Assembly (NCBI GenBank): GCA_903819605.1
Contig: CAIJEA010000511.1
Coordinates: 1-16,674, forward strand
DNA length: 16,674 nt
Direction of reading: 5' to 3'
Source of the DNA: an uncultured cyanobacterium
Lineage (GTDB): Bacteria; Cyanobacteriota; Cyanobacteriia; Pseudanabaenales; Pseudanabaenaceae
A program made the translations under genes and the position numbers. The notes beneath the pieces are model-generated. The model saw only the letters and a program-made list of their open reading frames with translations, did not search any database and had not been told where the DNA came from. This document shows positions 12,813 through 16,674 of this stretch, in pieces (position 1 is the stretch's first letter; every line of letters starts with the position of its first letter).

Positions 12813-14779
12813 AGCTCTTCACCCATAGGAAGAGCAGCTTGAGGTGATAGAGAATTGTTAAATTGACTAGGTTTCTTTTGGATATCCAGCACTCGATAAA
12901 TCCCCGTTTCTTGTACTTTACCTTTGAGGGCATATTTGCCCACAAACTCAGTCTGAAAATTATTATCTAGGCGCTGATGGGTCTCTTCACTAATCAAAAT
13001 ATGATGAGGTCCTCCATCAACCTCTTTATTAAAGCTTTCTAATCGAGCCGCGATATTAACTGTATCTCCCAACACAGAATATTCTAAGCGTTCCGCACTA
13101 CCTAAACTTCCCGCAATCACGATGCCAGAGTTAATACCAATTCCCGTCGAAACTGGAGGTAAGCCCTGCGCTACCCATACGTCATTCATCTCTGCTAATT
13201 TATGCGCGATCGCTAAAGCCGCATCAACCGCAGATTGAGCATCACGGGTACGCTCAGTTTCATTAACATGAGGGATTGGCACACCAAAAACTGCCATCAC
13301 AGCATCCCCAATATATTTATCGACCATGCCACCATGAGCCAAAACTTCATTAGCGATCGTTCCTAAATAATTATTGAGCCAATTCAGAGTTTCACCAGGG
13401 GCTTGAGCTTCAGCCGCAGTGCTAAAATTCCGCATATCCGTAAACAAGACTGTGACGTAGACTTCCTGTCCACTGATCCGCCCTTCTTGCATAAATTGTT
13501 CGCGATTGGTCCAAATAATATCAACTAACTCTTTGGAGACATGACGCGAAAATAATCCCATCAGCACTTTACGTTCAGACTGTTGAATTGCTAGTTGATA
13601 GGCAGTAACCAATACATTTGCCGAAATCAAGCCTAACAGTGAGGGGAATAATGGTATCCACAAAGCCTGCCCAAAGGCAAAATAACCAGCACCAACTAGA
13701 CCAGTACAGAGGACTCCTAAAAGACCAATATTTTTGAAAGCATTAGGAATAAATGTGGCAATACCACCACCAATAATTGCCCAAATAGCAATCCATAGAG
13801 TTTCGAGATCGTTCGACCAAACCTGAATAAAGCGACGATCGTCTAAAGTCGCACTAATTAACTGGCTAATTATGTTTGCGTGAATCTCTACCCCATACAT
13901 TAACTCTCCATCAACGCTTACAGGTGTAGGATAACTGTCCTTGAGGCTTTCGGCTGTCACACCAATCAGTACCACGCGATCGCGGAATTGCTCAGGGGCA
14001 ACATTTCCATTTATTACTTCGCTAACCCGAATATGCTGAAAAGAGCGTGGTTTTCCTCGATAACGAATCATCATTTGATAGCCGCTATCATCTTCTTGAC
14101 GATACGCACCATAATTAGCAGTCAGTCTGGGAATAATCTGTTTACCAGCCGTAAATTGAATTAGCGTCGAATTAAACTCAATTTTCTTTTTATAGAGCCT
14201 TTGTAAAAATAAATTTGTAATCTCAAAAGCAAACGATCCCGAATCTGCGACGACAGACGAACGACGAACGATCGCCCCTTTATCAGTTTGTAGATTAACA
14301 AAACCGTAGGTGCTGATCTTCTCTAGGTCGCTTGCTGGCTTTACTCCAGACTGTCCTTCAGCGATCGCCTCAAATCTCGCATTCACAACATTACCTGCAT
14401 TTTTAATTGCGGTAACTAACTCCTTGCGTCCCTCCAGCACAGGTTGATCCAAATATTTATCAATACCAATCACTGCGGGTTTAGCTGCCGAAATCTGATT
14501 AATCAGTTTGGCAAATAGTCGATCGGAAAATGGCCAACGATACTTTTGAATATCTGCTTCAGAAATTTCAACAATGACAACACGCCGATCGCTTGGTTCG
14601 TTAAGTTGCGATCGCGTCAAGCTATCATAACTCCACAGCTCAATCTGTTTAAAAGCACCATTATCTCTGAGTGCTAATACACCTAATGACACGGAAAAAG
14701 TAATCAATCCTGCAACTAGTTGCTGATGATTTCGTTTACAAAACGCCCCAATATTAATCAAAGCTGAAGGGAGTTGCAT
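12794..14779 (-). CDS. CHASE2-domain adenylate cyclase (class III)
   Basis: Encodes 661 residues from the ATG at 14779; a GTG at 14791 would add four and neither start has a clear ribosome-binding site. It has an N-terminal membrane segment (21-37), then a CHASE2 extracellular sensor domain (about 45-320; note YDSLTR, DRRVVIVEISEADI, VIGIDKYLD, DRVVLIGVTAESLKDSYPTP). Three membrane helices (about 326-345, 352-372, 376-395) lead to a cytoplasmic class III cyclase domain. Metal ligands are D448 (LFTDMRNFS) and D492 (DKYIGDAVMAVFG). Substrate-specifying positions are K488 and S568 (EYSVLGD), and transition-state residues are N575 and R579 (VNIAARLE). The lysine argues for ATP, giving cAMP from an unknown periplasmic signal. 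Ser in place of the usual Asp, or the Thr seen in cyanobacterial cyclases, is a conservative variant. Its C-terminal codons lie in a palindrome. Confidence 0.92.
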   Translation of the reverse strand: MQLPSALINIGAFCKRNHQQLVAGLITFSVSLGVLALRDNGAFKQIELWSYDSLTRSQLNEPSDRRVVIVEISEADIQKYRWPFSDRLFAKLINQISAAKPAVIGIDKYLDQPVLEGRKELVTAIKNAGNVVNARFEAIAEGQSGVKPASDLEKISTYGFVNLQTDKGAIVRRSSVVADSGSFAFEITNLFLQRLYKKKIEFNSTLIQFTAGKQIIPRLTANYGAYRQEDDSGYQMMIRYRGKPRSFQHIRVSEVINGNVAPEQFRDRVVLIGVTAESLKDSYPTPVSVDGELMYGVEIHANIISQLISATLDDRRFIQVWSNDLETLWIAIWAIIGGGIATFIPNAFKNIGLLGVLCTGLVGAGYFAFGQALWIPLFPSLLGLISANVLVTAYQLAIQQSERKVLMGLFSRHVSKELVDIIWTNREQFMQEGRISGQEVYVTVLFTDMRNFSTAAEAQAPGETLNWLNNYLGTIANEVLAHGGMVDKYIGDAVMAVFGVPIPHVNETERTRDAQSAVDAALAIAHKLAEMNDVWVAQGLPPVSTGIGINSGIVIAGSLGSAERLEYSVLGDTVNIAARLESFNKEVDGGPHHILISEETHQRLDNNFQTEFVGKYALKGKVQETGIYRVLDIQKKPSQFNNSLSPQAALPMGEELKTIRE

Positions 14780-15063
14780 TTCGCTTACCACAGAGAAAAG
14801 ATTGCTTGATTATTTATTCGTTAAAAACCTAGGTGACTATCTACCACAATAGCAACTGATCATCATTGTTGAAGTAGTTCACTTTTCCTCACAAAGCATC
14901 AACTGTGTAGGCTGTCAGCAAGATATCAGCAAACTATGATGCCCAAATCTTATTTAATCTAACTGCATTGCTTAGTTCTCCTACATCAGCGAAATAGCGG
15001 GATTTTTACTATAAAAAAACACAAAATATAGTACTGCGATCGCCCTAATACTTTGGACAAACC
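14780..15063. other. Intergenic stretch upstream of the cyclase
   Basis: This part of the 558-base gap between the cyclase start and the end of gap2 holds no credible gene, tRNA or rRNA. It should contain the cyclase promoter, but no well-spaced -35/-10 pair stands out. A four-codon open frame (14954-14968, minus) is preceded by AGGAGA at eight bases, and a run TTTACTATAAAAAAACAC near 15005 is AT-rich. The rest of the gap holds the palindrome and hairpins listed separately. Confidence 0.5.
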
Positions 15064-15150
15064 AAAAACCACAAAGATAAAGACGGCGCGAAGCGTCGTC
15101 TTTATCTTTGTGGTTTTTATGTTCTAAGCAAAACTTACATTTCTATATAA
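15064..15150 (+). repeat. 26-bp palindrome with conserved tail
   Basis: AAAAACCACAAAGATAAAGA-CGGCGC (15064-15089), loop GAA, and its complement (15093-15118) with a single G-T. The tail follows directly: TTTTTATGTTCTAAGCAAAA, then CTTACATTTCTATATA (to about 15150). Across about 20 bases this matches the tail at 25-56, at the opposite end of the window. Confidence 0.82.
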
Positions 15151-15203
15151 CTCTTGGGTGAGATTATGCTGCAACCATGCGAGGTATCTAGGTGCAAAAT
15201 CAA

Positions 15204-15242
15204 AAAAACTGTGACTCTTACTATGCGTATGCCACAGTTTTT
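15204..15242. terminator. Candidate terminator hairpin of unknown owner
   Basis: AAAAACTGTG and CACAGTTTTT pair perfectly over 10 bp around a 19-base loop. No gene on the plus strand ends before it; on the minus strand it lies beyond the gap2 terminator and could be a backup. It may instead mark the end of a short plus-strand transcript from the 15120-15200 region. Confidence 0.4.
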
Positions 15243-15283
15243 AACTTTGCTTTTTAATTATGCCCAGATACTTAACAAACACA

Positions 15284-15322
15284 AAAAAATAGAGGAGAGG
15301 CTTTGCCTCTCCTCTATTTTTT
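15284..15322 (-). terminator. gap2 terminator
   Basis: A perfect 18-bp stem (AAAAAATAGAGGAGAGGC and complement) with a three-base TTT loop lies 15 bases past the gap2 stop. The minus-strand right arm ends in TTTTTT. Confidence 0.92.
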
Positions 15323-15337
15323 GATTGATTTAGAAGT

Positions 15338-16351
15338 TTACTTCCAGTTTTTGGCAACAACTTCAGCTAGATCGACAACACGTTGGCTATAGCCCCATTC
15401 GTTGTCATACCAAGCCACAACCTTAACCATGTTGCCGCCCATAACCATTGTCAAAGGAGCATCTACGATCGAAGATGCATCTGTGCCACGATAGTCAATC
15501 GAGACAAGAGGCAACTCGTTATATTCCAAAATGCCCTTCATCGAGCCTTCAGCCGCAGTACGGAACGCTTCGTTTACTTCTTGAGCGATGGTTTTCTTTT
15601 CAACTTCTACTACAAAGTCAACCACGGAGACATTAGGAGTTGGCACGCGCAAGGCAATACCGTTTAATTTACCTGCAAGCTCAGGCAATACCAAAGCAAC
15701 CGCCTTAGCAGCACCTGTCGAGGTAGGGACAATGCTCAAAGCTGCGGCTCTAGCACGACGTAAATCACGGTGACTCGCATCAAGCAAGCGTTGGTCGCCA
15801 GTATAGCTGTGAGTTGTGGTCATTACACCCTTCACAATCCCAAAGTTTTCTAGCAAGACTTTAGCGACTGGTGCTAGACAGTTGGTGGTACAGCTAGCGT
15901 TGCTAATAATGTTGTGAATGTCGTGATCGTATTTATCTTCGTTTACGCCAACTACAAAAGTTCCGTCTTCATTTTTGCCAGGAGCTGTGATTAGAACTTT
16001 CTTAGCACCAGCGCCAATATGTCTACCAGCACCAACCTTATCGATGAATACACCAGTGGATTCGATAACTAGGTCAATGCCCCAGTCTTTCCAAGGTAGG
16101 TTGTCGGGATTTCGATCAGATACTGTCTTAAGCTTGTGACCATTAACCGTAATCGTATCGTCATCAGCACTTACTTCTCCACTAAACTTGCCCAGCATGG
16201 AGTCATACTTCAACAGGTGAGCATTAGTTCTGGGATCAGAGGTATCGTTAAGGCCAACTACTTCTATGTTCGTTTCTGTACGCCCTGCCCAGCATCTGAG
16301 AAAGTTACGTCCGATGCGTCCAAATCCGTTAATCGCTACCCTGATAGTCAC
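15338..16351 (-). CDS. gap2: Glyceraldehyde-3-phosphate dehydrogenase, Gap2 type
   Basis: Encodes 337 residues, full length. Features are the Rossmann motif GFGRIGR (9-15), catalytic Cys154 in SNASCTTNCLAP, catalytic His181 in TTTHSYTGDQ, the substrate-binding TSTGAAKAV and the C-terminal WYDNEWGYSQRV. The block NDTSDPRTNAHLLKYDSMLG (35-54) and LLDASHRDLRRARAAALSIV are typical of the photosynthetic Gap2/GapA/B group. That group uses both NADPH and NADH and reduces 1,3-bisphosphoglycerate in the Calvin cycle, as opposed to glycolytic Gap1. It lacks the GapB C-terminal regulatory extension, so redox control would need CP12, which is not in this window. It ends with its own strong terminator, and a hairpin separates it from the gene upstream, so it is probably monocistronic. 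Confidence 0.96.
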   Translation of the reverse strand: MTIRVAINGFGRIGRNFLRCWAGRTETNIEVVGLNDTSDPRTNAHLLKYDSMLGKFSGEVSADDDTITVNGHKLKTVSDRNPDNLPWKDWGIDLVIESTGVFIDKVGAGRHIGAGAKKVLITAPGKNEDGTFVVGVNEDKYDHDIHNIISNASCTTNCLAPVAKVLLENFGIVKGVMTTTHSYTGDQRLLDASHRDLRRARAAALSIVPTSTGAAKAVALVLPELAGKLNGIALRVPTPNVSVVDFVVEVEKKTIAQEVNEAFRTAAEGSMKGILEYNELPLVSIDYRGTDASSIVDAPLTMVMGGNMVKVVAWYDNEWGYSQRVVDLAEVVAKNWK

Positions 16352-16482
16352 TACTCTTATCGCCCTTTATCTAAATTTAACATTTGATTTTAATCTGATG
16401 CCTATGATACCGAAAAACCGTACGCAATTTATTCTCTCTTGTAGCAAAATTTTTGCAGCTTTGCGATCGCGATCTCCAACAA

Positions 16483-16515
16483 AAATAGAGAGGATATTGA
16501 GTATCCTCTCTATTT
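16483..16515 (-). terminator. Terminator of the partial gene upstream of gap2
   Basis: AAATAGAGAGGATA and TATCCTCTCTATTT pair perfectly over 14 bp around TTGAG. Read on the minus strand it begins 39 bases past the stop at 16555 and has T-rich ends. Its arms resemble the gap2 terminator (ATAGAG and GAGAGG motifs). The gap2 promoter must lie between it and 16352; I could not pick out a convincing one. Confidence 0.75.
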
Positions 16516-16554
16516 CGTCTTTTATTAATTTTCTAAGTAGCTAGGCGCAAAAAT

Positions 16555-16674
16555 CTAAACCGAGGTCGGGATTTTAGATTTAACGGGTGCAAAACTAGGC
16601 ACAACAATCGATTTATCTTGCTTAGTTAAGCGATCGTATAGCTCCATGGTGTTGGGATAGTTAGCCGCAGGGAA
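16555..16674 (-). CDS. C-terminal end of an unidentified protein (partial)
   Basis: The minus strand is open from the window edge to a TAG at 16555-16557, giving the last 39 residues: FPAANYPNTMELYDRLTKQD, then KSIVVPSFAPVKSKIPTSV. The terminator at 16483-16515 right after it and the lack of any better frame support a real gene. I do not recognise the family. The Pro/Lys/Val-rich end suggests an exposed flexible tail, and the 5' part lies outside the window. Confidence 0.6.
   Translation of the reverse strand, partial: FPAANYPNTMELYDRLTKQDKSIVVPSFAPVKSKIPTSV

Noticed and set aside
14954..14982. Four-codon open frame with an AGGAGA site upstream of the cyclase (minus strand)
   Set aside because: The spacing is good but four codons and about 175 bases to the cyclase start make chance the simpler explanation.
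15167..15325. Short plus-strand open frame starting ATGCTGCAACC
   Set aside because: It runs through two terminator hairpins and has no ribosome-binding site or recognisable protein features.

Overview
The window reads as ordinary core chromosome from a cyanobacterium. Three things point there: the octamer GCGATCGC (HIP1) occurs more than thirty times on a modest-GC background, photosystem I PsaD and a one-helix high-light-inducible protein are encoded, and a Gap2-type photosynthetic GAPDH is present. The palindrome style and overall look resemble filamentous Pseudanabaena-like genomes, but that genus guess is inference.

Layout. 1-56 is one half of a repeat element. 115-878 (+) is a SIMPL-domain gene broken by an apparent one-base loss. 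950-2245 (-) is purB and 2334-2630 (-) a YggT/YlmG membrane protein. 2947-5583 (+) is alaS, followed by an orphan ATP-grasp ligase at 5654-6490 (+). The minus strand then carries a 48-residue Hli protein (6541-6687), psaD (7000-7449), a YqgF/RuvX-like nuclease (7605-8006), an alpha/beta hydrolase (8202-9080), a stand-alone PD-(D/E)XK nuclease (9108-9758) and trpC (9795-10664). The last three are 27 and 36 bases apart and look like one transcription unit, read trpC to nuclease to hydrolase. A long lipoprotein (10879-12591, +) converges on a CHASE2-adenylate cyclase (12794-14779, -). gap2 (15338-16351, -) follows, then the 3' end of an unidentified gene (16555 to the window edge, -).

The protein content is mostly housekeeping: purine synthesis, tRNA charging, photosystem I, tryptophan synthesis, the Calvin cycle and cAMP signalling. 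I see no CRISPR array, transposase, phage gene, tRNA, rRNA or defence operon.

The unusual part is between the genes. More than a dozen near-perfect inverted repeats, with stems of 12-26 bp, fill the intergenic spaces. Many share very short central motifs (AAA, GAA, TTC or CTTTG flanked by G/C). At least three carry a common single-sided tail containing CCTAAGCAAAACTTACATT or a close variant. Some serve plausibly as terminators. Others sit in divergent promoter regions, stand two or three in a row, or supply the stop codon of a gene, so they behave like a family of small mobile palindromes. With the broken SIMPL gene, these are what deserve follow-up.
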